Part shown: piece after piece, positions 18,228 to 26,171 of the stretch
Layout: each line of letters starts with the position of its first letter
Numbering within the stretch: the stretch's first letter is position 1
Source of the DNA: Desulfurococcaceae archaeon
GTDB lineage: Archaea > Thermoproteota > Thermoprotei_A > Sulfolobales > Desulfurococcaceae
NCBI GenBank assembly: GCA_023269765.1
Contig: JAGDWH010000016.1
Coordinates: 1 to 64,000 of the forward strand
Reading direction: 5' to 3'
Length of the DNA: 64,000 nucleotides
Notes under the pieces: model-generated
Database searches by the model: none
The model's input: only the letters and a program-made list of their open reading frames with translations
Told to the model about the DNA's origin: nothing
Made by a program: the position numbers and the translations under genes

Positions 18228-18965
18228 CTACCTATCCACGTTTGTGCAGACATCAAGTAGCTCCCTCAAGTCACTAATGACCCCTGCTCTGAGCTCGGGT
18301 ACGAAAATCTTTTTACCGCTATTCCTTTTTACGAGTATTCCAATAAAGCCGGCTGATAAGGCCCCGCCGACGTCTTCGACCACGTTGTCGCCTACATAAA
18401 TTATCCTGCCTGGAGGAAGTCCAAGAACTCTGGAAAACTCGATAAATATTTCGCGGTCAGGCTTTGAAAAGCCAACTTCGTCCGAGAAGAGCAAGGCTTT
18501 GAAGTAACTTGCCATTCCCAGGCCCTCTAGCAGCCTTCTCGTCAGGCTACTGGGCCAAAAGAGAACATTTCCAATTACGCCCATTACCACGCCCCTTTCA
18601 TAAAGTGCACTTAGTGCAGGCAACGTGTCCTCGTAGAGGAGCTCCTGCGCAGGTTCGCTGAACACATCAACCATGACTTCGAATAAAGTGCTTCTGGACA
18701 CTTGTAGCCTTTCTGAGAGCATGCCCTGCGATATATCTAGTATTTCTCGTGGACCTAAATGAGGCCTCGTCCTCCTCAGATCCCTTGCCTCTTTGTGAGT
18801 CTCGTTAATAATGCTTAGGACCTTGTTCTTGTCCTCTCCGAGAACTTTAGAGAACCGCTCTGCGAGTAACCCTAATAGCTTTTCTAGGTCGAGCAGGGTG
18901 CCCCAGATATCAAATCCAACAGCATAGCCGCACGGCTCAGCGCGGAAGTTTGTGCGGGCCTTCAA
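18228..18965 (-). CDS. HAD-superfamily hydrolase
   Basis: This 245-residue protein is a haloacid dehalogenase-type phosphatase. Motif I is FDIWGTLLD (the nucleophile Asp, with Trp in place of the commoner xDxT spacing residue), a helical cap follows, motif II is in GVIGNV, motif III Lys is in FSKPDREIF and motif IV is YVGDNVVEDVGGA. The substrate is unknown. Its first 29 bases overlap the end of moaB on the same strand, so it is the last intact gene of the molybdenum-cofactor operon. The DUF1464 pseudogene starts 25 bases downstream and was probably in the same transcript. Confidence 0.85.
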   Translation of the reverse strand: MKARTNFRAEPCGYAVGFDIWGTLLDLEKLLGLLAERFSKVLGEDKNKVLSIINETHKEARDLRRTRPHLGPREILDISQGMLSERLQVSRSTLFEVMVDVFSEPAQELLYEDTLPALSALYERGVVMGVIGNVLFWPSSLTRRLLEGLGMASYFKALLFSDEVGFSKPDREIFIEFSRVLGLPPGRIIYVGDNVVEDVGGALSAGFIGILVKRNSGKKIFVPELRAGVISDLRELLDVCTNVDR

Positions 18966-19449
18966 ACCTGTCGACCTCCTCGATTAAATGCTCTACGACT
19001 TGAGCTAAGAGATCCAGCCCGAGAGACACGGCATCGGGAGATCCCGGTAATGCTACTGCAATTTTTCCGTCGTGAAGTACGCAGAGAGCAGTTCTAGTTA
19101 ATATGGCCGGCCCTCCTATTTTCTCGTAAGCTAGCTTCCTGAAGATTTCCCCAAATCCAGGTAAACACCTCCACGAAACCCTCTCAATAACGTCTACTGT
19201 GATATCTCGCGGACCCGGTCCCGTGCCCCCGAGAAACACCAAGACCCTAGACTCTGCGCTTCTAAGTGCTTTCAGTATTTCCCTGTAGGAGTTTCTGACA
19301 ACTACTTTGGAGCTGACGCAAAAGCCCTTAGTAACCAGTACACGTTTTGCGAGCTCTCCACTAATGTCTTCTTGTAAACCCTCTGCAACGCTATCACTCA
19401 CTACAATAATCTGGAAACAAGGCCTGCTCAACGAAAATCCCTCGAGCAA
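18937..19449 (-). CDS. moaB: Molybdenum cofactor biosynthesis protein MoaB/Mog family
   Basis: This is the molybdopterin adenylyltransferase-type enzyme that activates molybdopterin with ATP before metal insertion. The 170-residue protein shows the diagnostic GGTGPGPRDITVD loop, the segment GFGEIFRKLAYEKIGGPAILTR and the C-terminal ALPGSPDAV. GPGPRD replaces the more usual GLSPRD, a mild variation. It sits between hypF (107 bases upstream) and the HAD gene (overlapping), within the moa gene group, which supports a role in tungsten or molybdenum pterin synthesis. Confidence 0.9.
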   Translation of the reverse strand: MLEGFSLSRPCFQIIVVSDSVAEGLQEDISGELAKRVLVTKGFCVSSKVVVRNSYREILKALRSAESRVLVFLGGTGPGPRDITVDVIERVSWRCLPGFGEIFRKLAYEKIGGPAILTRTALCVLHDGKIAVALPGSPDAVSLGLDLLAQVVEHLIEEVDRFEGPHKLPR

Positions 19450-19555
19450 GTACTCCTACTCGCAGTATTTATCTGCATGTCGCTAAGCGCTGCTAAAAAA
19501 CGTGACCCGGGCGTAGTTGTTACCCTACTTTTGAACCCCAGCTTTAAAAGGCCGG

Positions 19556-21919
19556 TTACTCAATCCGCCTTAGCTCGTCGTAGGCGGTGCCAGATCTTAT
19601 GGCTAGGTCTGCTGCTATTACTTGCCCAAAGGCGAGTCCACCGTCACCCGGTGGGATGCGGCGCGGGAGGAGTGGTACGAGGTCAAGCGCTTTAACAGAA
19701 TCGGCTAGACCCGCATATATGTACTCGTTTACGGCTGCACCGCCTGAGATTACTACGCCACTTACTTTCGTGCCTTTTATGGCTTCGGCGAGCATCTCGC
19801 CTAAGGCATACCCGTACCAGTACAAAAAGCTCCTCGCCAGGGTTTCTTTCTCGTAAAGACTTCTAGACTCCACCACGGCATCTACCATTTCGTCGTAGTC
19901 GAGTGTGCGCAGTTCGTTTTCAAGTCTAATTTTATAGTAGTCCAATTGCACTACCCTGCCTCTATATGCTTGCGCTTCTAACCATATCGCGGGCTCCCCT
20001 TCATAGCTTCTCGTAATTTCGGGCTCTAGAATTGATGCAATCATATCGAGTAGCCTGCCCGTACTAGAGGCCAGCGTGTACTTGCCCAGTTTCGCGAGCC
20101 TGTATGGAGCAACGAGGTTTGCCACGTTAGTACTGTCGACTTGTAGCCGAAGGAACTTTATTATTTCCTCAAACTCAAAGCCCCTCTTCGCGTAGTAAGC
20201 AAAAGCTATTCTCAACGGCTGATACGTGTCGGCATCGCTTGTAATTGGCAGTTGCTTTATCGTGCCCGCTCGACGAAATCCATAATCTTCGGTATTGAAT
20301 AGCAGTATTTCGGCGCCCCATATTGTTCCGTCAAGGCCCCAGCCGACGCCATCAATTGCAAGGCCTGCAACTTCGCCTACGAGCTCATTGTCATAGGCTG
20401 CTCCAAGGACGTGTGCATAATGGTGCTGTACCTCGATGTACGGGCATGACTTCGACGCTGCATATTTTAGGCCAACGCTTCTCGCGTATAGTCTCGGATG
20501 CATGTCCACGACTACTACAGGCTTGGAAGTCTCACCTATTCTGTAGTTCTTGACGAGGAAATCTACGTACTTAACTAAGTCGCCTTGGGCTTCAAAGCTA
20601 TCTAAGTCGCCTATGTACTGAGTTAGCACAACCCTATTCTTAAAACCAATGGCGCCCGCTGACGACAGATCCCCGCCGAAGGCGATGTACTCGCCGCTCA
20701 GGTCTCTTGGAAGCGTAATCCACGCTGGTGCATAGCCTCTACTTCTCCTCAAGAACACGTAGTGCCCGCCAGTCTTTCTCAAGACGCTGTCGTCAACTCT
20801 GTTAACAATCTCTCTGTCGTGGACAAGGAAGTAATCGGCTATGTTAGCTAGCCTTTTCTTAGCACACTCTTCGTCGGCACACATGGGTTCTCCAGAAGCA
20901 TTGCCACTCGTCATTATGAGGAATTTGTCTCTAGTTTCCATTAGGAGTAGGTAGTGAAGAGGCGTGTAGGCGACGAAAACCCCTTCGTGAGCGAGTTCTG
21001 GTGAAACGTACCTCGAAACCGGGCTGTCGGGTTTCTTTGGCAGCAGTAGTATGGGGGCTTGTGGGGAGTTTAGTAATTCCTCGTCCTCCTGAGTCATGTA
21101 AACGAGTTTTTTCAAGACTTCTGTGTTCAAGCCCATAATTGCAAAGGGTTTTCGAGGCCTCTTCTTCCTGGTTCTGAGCTTTAGCACAACGTCGTCGTTT
21201 GTTGCAAGCGCGGCGAGATGGTAGCCGCCTACGCCTTTAATGGCTACTATGTACCCCTCGTCCACGAGCTTCGCAGCTTCGGCAATAGGGTCTCTGCATT
21301 CAACTTTGTTAAAGTCCTTATCTAGGAGCTCTAGTCGTGGCCCGTCTCGAGGACAACTTATTCCCTGCGCGTGGTATCTCCTCACATCGTTTGGATCCGA
21401 ATATTCGCGCAGGCACTCATCGCATAGCACGTACTTAGACATCGCTGTATTGTCTCGGTCGTATGGCACTTTATAGATCATTGAGAACCTCGGCCCACAC
21501 CAGGCGCACGAATTAAACGGATACCTATATCTCCTGTTGGAGGGGTCTAAGACTTCACGCAAGCACTCGCTACAAACAGCAAAGTCTGGTGGTATCATGG
21601 ACTCGGCGTAGCGGTCGTAAGTGCTCTTTTCAATGAAGAAGTCCTGGTAGCCTCGGGGCGTTTCAATAGAGGCGTATATACTCTCTATGAATGCTGGAGG
21701 GGGTTTTTCGCTGTAAATAGCGGCTAAGAACTCGCAGACAGAGCCTTCCTCGCCTTCGACCCATACTTCAACTTCACTACCACCAACGTTGCGTACATAG
21801 CCCTTTAGCCCTAGTTTAAGCGCAAGTCTACTAATGAATGGCCGGAAACCCACTCCCTGGACAAGCCCATTTATCACTAGCAGTAGCGCTACACTCGAGG
21901 ATTGTTTCGATCGCTCCAC
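19556..21919 (-). CDS. hypF: Hydrogenase maturation carbamoyltransferase HypF
   Basis: HypF uses carbamoyl phosphate and ATP to make the thiocyanate on HypE that becomes the CN ligands of [NiFe] hydrogenases. Domains in order: acylphosphatase (about 15-100, VQGVGFRPF), two zinc fingers (C116-x2-C119...C138-x2-C141 and C166-x2-C169...C189), YrdC-like domain (about 205-390) and Kae1-like domain (from about 410, with IEVQHHYAH). In the second finger the last cysteine is Asp192 (CPRD instead of CPRC). The gene lies inside the moa operon rather than with other hyp genes. It likely serves the Mbh hydrogenase encoded 5 kb away. Confidence 0.95.
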   Translation of the reverse strand: MERSKQSSSVALLLVINGLVQGVGFRPFISRLALKLGLKGYVRNVGGSEVEVWVEGEEGSVCEFLAAIYSEKPPPAFIESIYASIETPRGYQDFFIEKSTYDRYAESMIPPDFAVCSECLREVLDPSNRRYRYPFNSCAWCGPRFSMIYKVPYDRDNTAMSKYVLCDECLREYSDPNDVRRYHAQGISCPRDGPRLELLDKDFNKVECRDPIAEAAKLVDEGYIVAIKGVGGYHLAALATNDDVVLKLRTRKKRPRKPFAIMGLNTEVLKKLVYMTQEDEELLNSPQAPILLLPKKPDSPVSRYVSPELAHEGVFVAYTPLHYLLLMETRDKFLIMTSGNASGEPMCADEECAKKRLANIADYFLVHDREIVNRVDDSVLRKTGGHYVFLRRSRGYAPAWITLPRDLSGEYIAFGGDLSSAGAIGFKNRVVLTQYIGDLDSFEAQGDLVKYVDFLVKNYRIGETSKPVVVVDMHPRLYARSVGLKYAASKSCPYIEVQHHYAHVLGAAYDNELVGEVAGLAIDGVGWGLDGTIWGAEILLFNTEDYGFRRAGTIKQLPITSDADTYQPLRIAFAYYAKRGFEFEEIIKFLRLQVDSTNVANLVAPYRLAKLGKYTLASSTGRLLDMIASILEPEITRSYEGEPAIWLEAQAYRGRVVQLDYYKIRLENELRTLDYDEMVDAVVESRSLYEKETLARSFLYWYGYALGEMLAEAIKGTKVSGVVISGGAAVNEYIYAGLADSVKALDLVPLLPRRIPPGDGGLAFGQVIAADLAIRSGTAYDELRRIE

Positions 21920-21967
21920 TCAAGTCACCGTGTGCGAGGAGCAGAATTTCTAACACGTTGCCTACTG

Positions 21968-22675
21968 TTACCGCTCTTTCGGTCGCCTAGGTATGCGGGT
22001 TCTATTGCCTATTACCCAGTATTCGCCATTACTCCTCTTCTCGAGCTTGAATATTGGTACTTCTCTTTTCACCCTTTCAAGAACGCTTTCAATACCCCTA
22101 ATTGCTGCCTCTCGCGACTTGGAAGTTGCGGCTATGATTATAGTAACCTCTCCAGGCTTTAGACCCCCAATTCTATGCCATAGAATAACCGCCTCTAATT
22201 CGTGCTTTTCGGCTTCTTCTCTGGCAATTTTCTCCATGTAGTTTAAGGCGACGTCTTCGATTGCCGTGTACTCGAGTTCATGCACAACCGCTCCATCCAC
22301 AACTCCTTTAACAAATCCAATAAACATCGCTAGTGCACCACTCTCTGGATTTTTCTGGGTGAGCTCGTTCACAATAGCGTTAAAGTCGACCGGTTCCTCT
22401 CTTTTCAAGATCTTGACGCTAATGTACCTGTTTCTCGAGGCGCCACCGGAGAAAGGCGGCGCTATGTGTACTAGGACGTCTTTATCGAGTACGTAGTCCT
22501 CGCCAACTATAGCATTGTTGACTATCACAATGGGCTTTAACTCACTTGGTATTTGGTACTTCTCTCTGATTAGCAATAGCAGCTCTCCTACCGTTACTGC
22601 GCGATCTGTTTCGAGCTCGACCTCGTCACCAAGATAGTCCCTAAACACGGAGTAGGCCTTAATTCTTATTTTCAC
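21968..22675 (-). CDS. MoaD-MoaE fusion (molybdopterin synthase)
   Basis: Both subunits of molybdopterin synthase are on one chain of 235 residues. Residues 1-78 are a ubiquitin-like MoaD ending in PFSGG (G77-G78), and residues about 85-235 are MoaE (FIGFVKG, LEYTA, ILWHRIGGLKPGE, SKSREAA, PIFKLE). Free MoaD needs a C-terminal Gly-Gly for thiocarboxylation. Here it is internal, so cleavage after G78 is expected, as known for the fused mycobacterial MoaX. The gene overlaps moaC by 17 bases and precedes hypF by 48 bases. Confidence 0.92.
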   Translation of the reverse strand: MKIRIKAYSVFRDYLGDEVELETDRAVTVGELLLLIREKYQIPSELKPIVIVNNAIVGEDYVLDKDVLVHIAPPFSGGASRNRYISVKILKREEPVDFNAIVNELTQKNPESGALAMFIGFVKGVVDGAVVHELEYTAIEDVALNYMEKIAREEAEKHELEAVILWHRIGGLKPGEVTIIIAATSKSREAAIRGIESVLERVKREVPIFKLEKRSNGEYWVIGNRTRIPRRPKER

Positions 22676-23126
22676 TGCCGAAATCCCCCTTGACCTTCTC
22701 TACAACCCTGACTTCGGATATAGCGGTATACGGGTATTGTCCTGCCTCGTCTTTCTCGTACTTCTTAACCATATCCCATATATTGAGTAGCGCTGCAACT
22801 ACGCCTACAAGTGCTTCCATTTCAACGCCTGTTTTTGCAGTAGTTTTAACTACTACCTCTACTTTAACACCTTTGCCTTCAACTATTTCGAACTTTACGT
22901 CGACACCGGTAATTGGTATGTTGTGTGTTAGTGGCAATATGTACGGCGTCATTTTAACGGCGTTTATGGCAGCAATAGTTGAAACGGCGAAAACGTCTCC
23001 TTTTTCTACAAGCTTGTTCTTTATCCGCTCAATGGTCTCTGGGCGTAGCTTTATGAATCCCTCTGCTCGGGCCTCTCTATACGACTCTGCCTTGCTCGTA
23101 ATATCAATCATTTTCACGCCGTTCAA
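22659..23126 (-). CDS. moaC: Cyclic pyranopterin monophosphate synthase MoaC
   Basis: MoaC converts the MoaA product to cyclic pyranopterin monophosphate, the precursor of molybdopterin. The 155-residue sequence has the family blocks MIDITSK, AINAVKMTPYILPLTHNIPI and TTAKTGVEMEALVGVVAALLNIWDM. The true start may be the second Met (MIDIT, 23111), which matches homologues. It follows moaA by 11 bases and overlaps the moaD-moaE fusion, in pathway order. Confidence 0.95.
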   Translation of the reverse strand: MNGVKMIDITSKAESYREARAEGFIKLRPETIERIKNKLVEKGDVFAVSTIAAINAVKMTPYILPLTHNIPITGVDVKFEIVEGKGVKVEVVVKTTAKTGVEMEALVGVVAALLNIWDMVKKYEKDEAGQYPYTAISEVRVVEKVKGDFGSENKN

Positions 23127-23137
23127 AGTTCACAGCC

Positions 23138-24088
23138 CTATATGAAGAAGGGCTTTCTCATCAAAACAGCATCTCTAAAAAGCCTTACAAGCTCTTCTTC
23201 GTTTCTCTTTTTAACAGCTTCAGTAATGCACACAGAGGGCTTTTCTACGTATAGGCACGTCTTGAAGCAGCCATCTGGTGTAAGCCTCATGCGCGTACAC
23301 GCACTACACAAATACCTATTTCCGTACCCAATGACTACTTCAACCTTTATACCGCTCTTCAGGACATAAACCGGCCTATTTTGGAACTCCCTTATGTACT
23401 TGCTCGCGCTGATCTTCTCTAAGTATTCGACTATGGGTGAAACGGGGTAATGCTCTCTGGCATATACTTCGGGGGGGACTCCAAGCGGCACTAGCTCAAT
23501 AATGCTCACGTTCAGTCCTCTCGCTTCTGCGAATTCTAGTATGCGTGGTAAGTCTTCCAAGTTGGACTTCATTAAGAGGTAGTTCAGCTTCACCCTAAGG
23601 CCGTAATTCAACGCCTCGTCAATGCCTTTAATGACTCTATCAAGTAGCCCAGAGCCCCCGGTAATGTACTCGTAGGTTTCTCTCCTAAGGGCGTGGAGGC
23701 TCACGTTTATTCTGTCAGTTCCTGCTTCTGCGAGTATCTTGGCTTTTTCAAGGAGGAGAGAGCCATTTGTGACTAGAGACACTTCTTCGGCGTAGGGCTT
23801 TATTGCAGCAACGATATCGCCAATATCGCTTCTCAGAAGGGGCTCGCCACCAGTCAGCTTGTAGTACTTAACACCATAACGACTCAAAACTCTGGCTATA
23901 AAGCCGTAGTCCTCCGCGGTAAAGACGTCTACCTTAGAAATGGGTGTTAATAAGCCCTCGGAGTGGCAAAATATGCACTTGTAGTTACACTTGTAAGTAA
24001 CGCTGATTCTTAAGCTGTCAACGCGCCTTCCATATCTGTCAATGAAGTAAGGAGTGTTGTTCTTCGACTTAAGCGTGCTATCGTTCAT
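23138..24088 (-). CDS. moaA: GTP 3',8-cyclase MoaA
   Basis: MoaA is the radical-SAM enzyme that starts molybdenum-cofactor synthesis from GTP. The N-terminal cluster motif is C34-x3-C38-x2-C41 (CNYKCIFC), SAM binding is at KLTGGEPLL, and the C-terminal second cluster is CSACTRMRL...C with a following Cys. Length of 316 residues is normal. The usual C-terminal GG of bacterial MoaA is absent (ends MRKPFFI). It is first in the operon moaA-moaC-moaD/E-hypF-moaB-HAD. The promoter region at 24110-24145 is shared with the divergent DUF89 gene. Confidence 0.95.
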   Translation of the reverse strand: MNDSTLKSKNNTPYFIDRYGRRVDSLRISVTYKCNYKCIFCHSEGLLTPISKVDVFTAEDYGFIARVLSRYGVKYYKLTGGEPLLRSDIGDIVAAIKPYAEEVSLVTNGSLLLEKAKILAEAGTDRINVSLHALRRETYEYITGGSGLLDRVIKGIDEALNYGLRVKLNYLLMKSNLEDLPRILEFAEARGLNVSIIELVPLGVPPEVYAREHYPVSPIVEYLEKISASKYIREFQNRPVYVLKSGIKVEVVIGYGNRYLCSACTRMRLTPDGCFKTCLYVEKPSVCITEAVKKRNEEELVRLFRDAVLMRKPFFI

Positions 24089-24120
24089 CGTTTACCACGT
24101 GAGTTCTGCTAATTTCTATA

Positions 24121-24140
24121 GCGATATCGCGGTATAAATA
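24121..24140. promoter_or_regulatory. moaA/DUF89 divergent promoter region with 10-bp palindrome
   Basis: The perfect palindrome GCGATATCGC (24121-24130) is followed by GGTATAAATA (24131-24140), which reads as TATTTATACC on the minus strand and would place moaA transcription start near 24108. The palindrome then lies between TATA and start site, where a repressor would act. A second AT-rich element (ACTTTAAATA, 24162-24171) is well placed for the DUF89 gene. Confidence 0.4.
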
Positions 24141-24202
24141 CTTAGAGGTATGCATTTTGATACTTTAAATAGCTTAGCCAAAAGCGCTATTTGGGATGTT
24201 CT

Positions 24203-25093
24203 GTGAGACCGCAGTTTGAGTGCTTGCGGTGCTTAATGAGCACTAGGCTCAAGGAAATTGAGAATTCGGGCGCTGATGAAGAGTTGAAGCTTGAAGCGGC
24301 TAAGAGAATGCTCTCAGCAATCGTCCAAAGCTTCAGTTACGAGACCGAGTTAACAGAGCTTGCCACAAATTTGTACAATACGCTAATTGAGAGCTTGCCG
24401 TCTGTAACTGAATACTATAGTCGCGTGAAAAAAGCACTAAATAGCCTGGCTCTCGAGGCTTTGAAAATACATGAGGAGCACGCCCAGAAACTAGAGGGGC
24501 TTGCTAGATTCAGGTACTTGGTGAAGTTGTCGGCAATTGGGAACCTAATAGACCTTGGAGTTGCAGGGCACGAATCTGTTAACCCATTGGAGCTGCTCCC
24601 GAGCGTTGTCGAGCGTTATGAGTATTGCGTAGACGATACAGAGAAGTTCTACAATTTAGTCCTTAAGGGGGGTAGGAAAGTGCTCTGGCTCTTCGATAAT
24701 GCTGGTGAGGCCGTGTACGACACGCTATTAATTCGCGAAATCAAGAAACTGGGTAACGCTGTCTACGGGCTTGTCAAGGACGAGCCTGGATTTCAAAACG
24801 ACGTCACTATTAGCGATGTGCAATACATTGGGCTCGATAAACTATTGGACCACGTTTTAACTTATGGCTGTAAATGCTCAACTATACACTTAAATAAAAT
24901 AGGCAGCGAGGCCAGAAAAGCCGTTGAAGAGGCCGACTTAATAGTATCTAAGGGAATGAGCCACTACGAGTACCTCTCAGAGCTAGAGCTGGGCAAGCCG
25001 GTAATTTTCATATTGATTCCTAAGTGCGTGCCAGTCGCAAAAAACATTAGTAGCCCCGAGTGCCGGGGCAAGATAGTCGTGTTGAGTAGATAG
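24203..25093 (+). CDS. DUF89 / ARMT1-like metal-dependent damage-control phosphatase
   Basis: This protein belongs to the DUF89 family of Mn/Co/Ni-dependent phosphatases thought to hydrolyse damaged or side-product sugar phosphates. An early Cys pair (CLRC) is typical of archaeal DUF89. Motifs are LFDNAGEAVYD (metal site Asp and Asn), KDEPGFQND (second acidic site), and SKGMSHYEYL, the equivalent of SKGQ-NYE. GTG at 24203 is chosen over TTG 12 bases upstream because the TATA-like element predicts a start site near 24193. ogt follows after 28 bases, perhaps as an operon for nucleotide and metabolite repair. Confidence 0.85.
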   Translation: MRPQFECLRCLMSTRLKEIENSGADEELKLEAAKRMLSAIVQSFSYETELTELATNLYNTLIESLPSVTEYYSRVKKALNSLALEALKIHEEHAQKLEGLARFRYLVKLSAIGNLIDLGVAGHESVNPLELLPSVVERYEYCVDDTEKFYNLVLKGGRKVLWLFDNAGEAVYDTLLIREIKKLGNAVYGLVKDEPGFQNDVTISDVQYIGLDKLLDHVLTYGCKCSTIHLNKIGSEARKAVEEADLIVSKGMSHYEYLSELELGKPVIFILIPKCVPVAKNISSPECRGKIVVLSR

Positions 25094-25121
25094 CTGCTTA
25101 GCGCGGCGAAGGCGCTTCAGT

Positions 25122-25484
25122 ATGCTAGTTATTGAGAAAAGAGGCGGCAGGATAGTTGTAAGGCTTTCGAAGTACAGGGATTTGTGTCTTGCTGTTTACG
25201 TGCTTGTCCAGCTAATTCCACTGGGGCGGGTAACTAGCTATGGTGAAATAGCTCGATTGCTAGGCACGTCGCCGAGGCTTGTCGCAAAGTGCCTCTCGGA
25301 AAATAAAGACCTAGTAGTCGTGCCTTGCCACAGGGTTGTTTACTCGACGGGCGACCTGGGCGGTTACAGGGGGCTTGGACCCGAGTTTAAGAAAAAGCTC
25401 CTGGCACTAGAAGGGGTCGAGCTTGATGGCAGAGGCAGGGTTTCACGCAACAGCTTTGCTAGCCTTAAATGGCTCTTAGAGTAG
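25122..25484 (+). CDS. ogt: O6-alkylguanine-DNA alkyltransferase, minimal form
   Basis: This 120-residue protein is the C-terminal, catalytic domain of methylguanine methyltransferase: helix-turn-helix GRVTSYGEIARLLG, active-site VPCHRVV with Cys69, and GGYRGL...KKKLLALEG. The usual N-terminal RNase H-like domain is missing apart from about 20 residues. It retains Cys, so it is not an alkyltransferase-like (ATL) protein, where Trp replaces it. It should remove O6-alkyl groups from DNA in a single suicidal reaction, which matters in a thermophile. Its end is 6 bases from the convergent HTH gene. Confidence 0.9.
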   Translation: MLVIEKRGGRIVVRLSKYRDLCLAVYVLVQLIPLGRVTSYGEIARLLGTSPRLVAKCLSENKDLVVVPCHRVVYSTGDLGGYRGLGPEFKKKLLALEGVELDGRGRVSRNSFASLKWLLE

Positions 25485-25490
25485 TAGGGC

Positions 25491-25811
25491 TCAGCAAGAG
25501 CCTTCTGCAGACATGGCTTGGAAAAGTAGAGTTCTCAACTTCTCGTCTTCGTATATTTTTCTGCAGATGTAGCAGTGGTCGAAGTCGTATCCCCTTGCAA
25601 TGCTCTCTGCAATTTCATCGAGGAATTTCTTAAGGCCATTTATACTGTCAATTAGCCCGAGGTACTTCGTAGACCTCTTCCCACTTACTGCGTAATTCAC
25701 GGCTGGCTGCTTTATTCCCAAGATTTTTGCTACCCTGAACTGCGAAAGCCCATACTTGACCACTAATTCACGAGACAAGTAAGCCCTTATTGCGGGCAAT
25801 AAGTGCCTCAC
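25491..25811 (-). CDS. HTH transcriptional regulator with C-terminal cysteines (COG2522-like)
   Basis: This is a 106-residue putative DNA-binding regulator with GTG start. A helix-turn-helix is formed by GLSQFRVAKILGIKQPAVNYAVSGKR (residues 21-46; key residues Q24, K29, Q35, N39). The C-terminal half is helical and has C80-x2-C83 and a final C106, which could bind a metal, an Fe-S cluster or sense redox/sulfur state. It is divergent from the hydrogenase operon with a long shared intergenic region that holds two copies of one palindrome, one over its own promoter. It is therefore a good candidate for the hydrogenase regulator and for autoregulation. That link is inferred. Confidence 0.75.
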   Translation of the reverse strand: MRHLLPAIRAYLSRELVVKYGLSQFRVAKILGIKQPAVNYAVSGKRSTKYLGLIDSINGLKKFLDEIAESIARGYDFDHCYICRKIYEDEKLRTLLFQAMSAEGSC

Positions 25812-25888
25812 GAAGACCTCGCAGCGCGGTTTCGTAGTAAGTCACCTTGAGATGTTGCGCCTATTACAACACAGCCAAGTAAAGTATA

Positions 25889-25910
25889 ATAACACAGTTA
25901 TATTTATACC
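25889..25910 (-). promoter_or_regulatory. Promoter and operator of the HTH regulator
   Basis: Minus-strand TATA element GGTATAAATA (25901-25910) overlaps by one base the palindrome ATAAC-ACA-GTTAT (25889-25901). The palindrome lies just downstream of the TATA box toward the gene, the position expected of an autorepressor site. A second, longer copy is at 26093-26109. Confidence 0.55.
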
Positions 25911-26092
25911 TGGCACCTTCTTCAGACTTCGCAAACCCAGGGTTTCCTAGTTAAAAAAAGCGGCAACTTTAAGCAAGAATTGCGCACCACTATAAGGCCT
26001 AGCTTGCATTTTAAAGCAACTACTATCACTAAGTGGCAATGTAAAGCCACGCTTTCGCGAAGAACTGCACAGACTTCTTGTGCTATGTAAAA

Positions 26093-26109
26093 TTATAACA
26101 GAGTTATAA
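26093..26109. promoter_or_regulatory. Palindromic operator upstream of hydrogenase promoter
   Basis: TTATAAC-AGA-GTTATAA is a perfect 7-bp inverted repeat with a 3-base spacer. It ends 14 bases before the TATA box of the hydrogenase operon, the usual place for an archaeal activator. It shares ATAAC-N3-GTTAT with the site over the regulator's own promoter. Confidence 0.55.
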
Positions 26110-26123
26110 GAGTACAGAGGGAT

Positions 26124-26131
26124 CTTATAAA
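26124..26131 (+). promoter_or_regulatory. TATA box of the hydrogenase operon
   Basis: CTTATAAA predicts a start site near 26152 and a leader of about 20 bases before the ATG at 26172. AGTGGTG at 26154-26160 may serve as the ribosome-binding site. The remaining intergenic sequence back to 25812 holds no gene that I can see. Confidence 0.6.
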
Positions 26132-26171
26132 CCCAGGCTTGCGTGTACAGTCAAGTGGTGTATTAGTGCTT

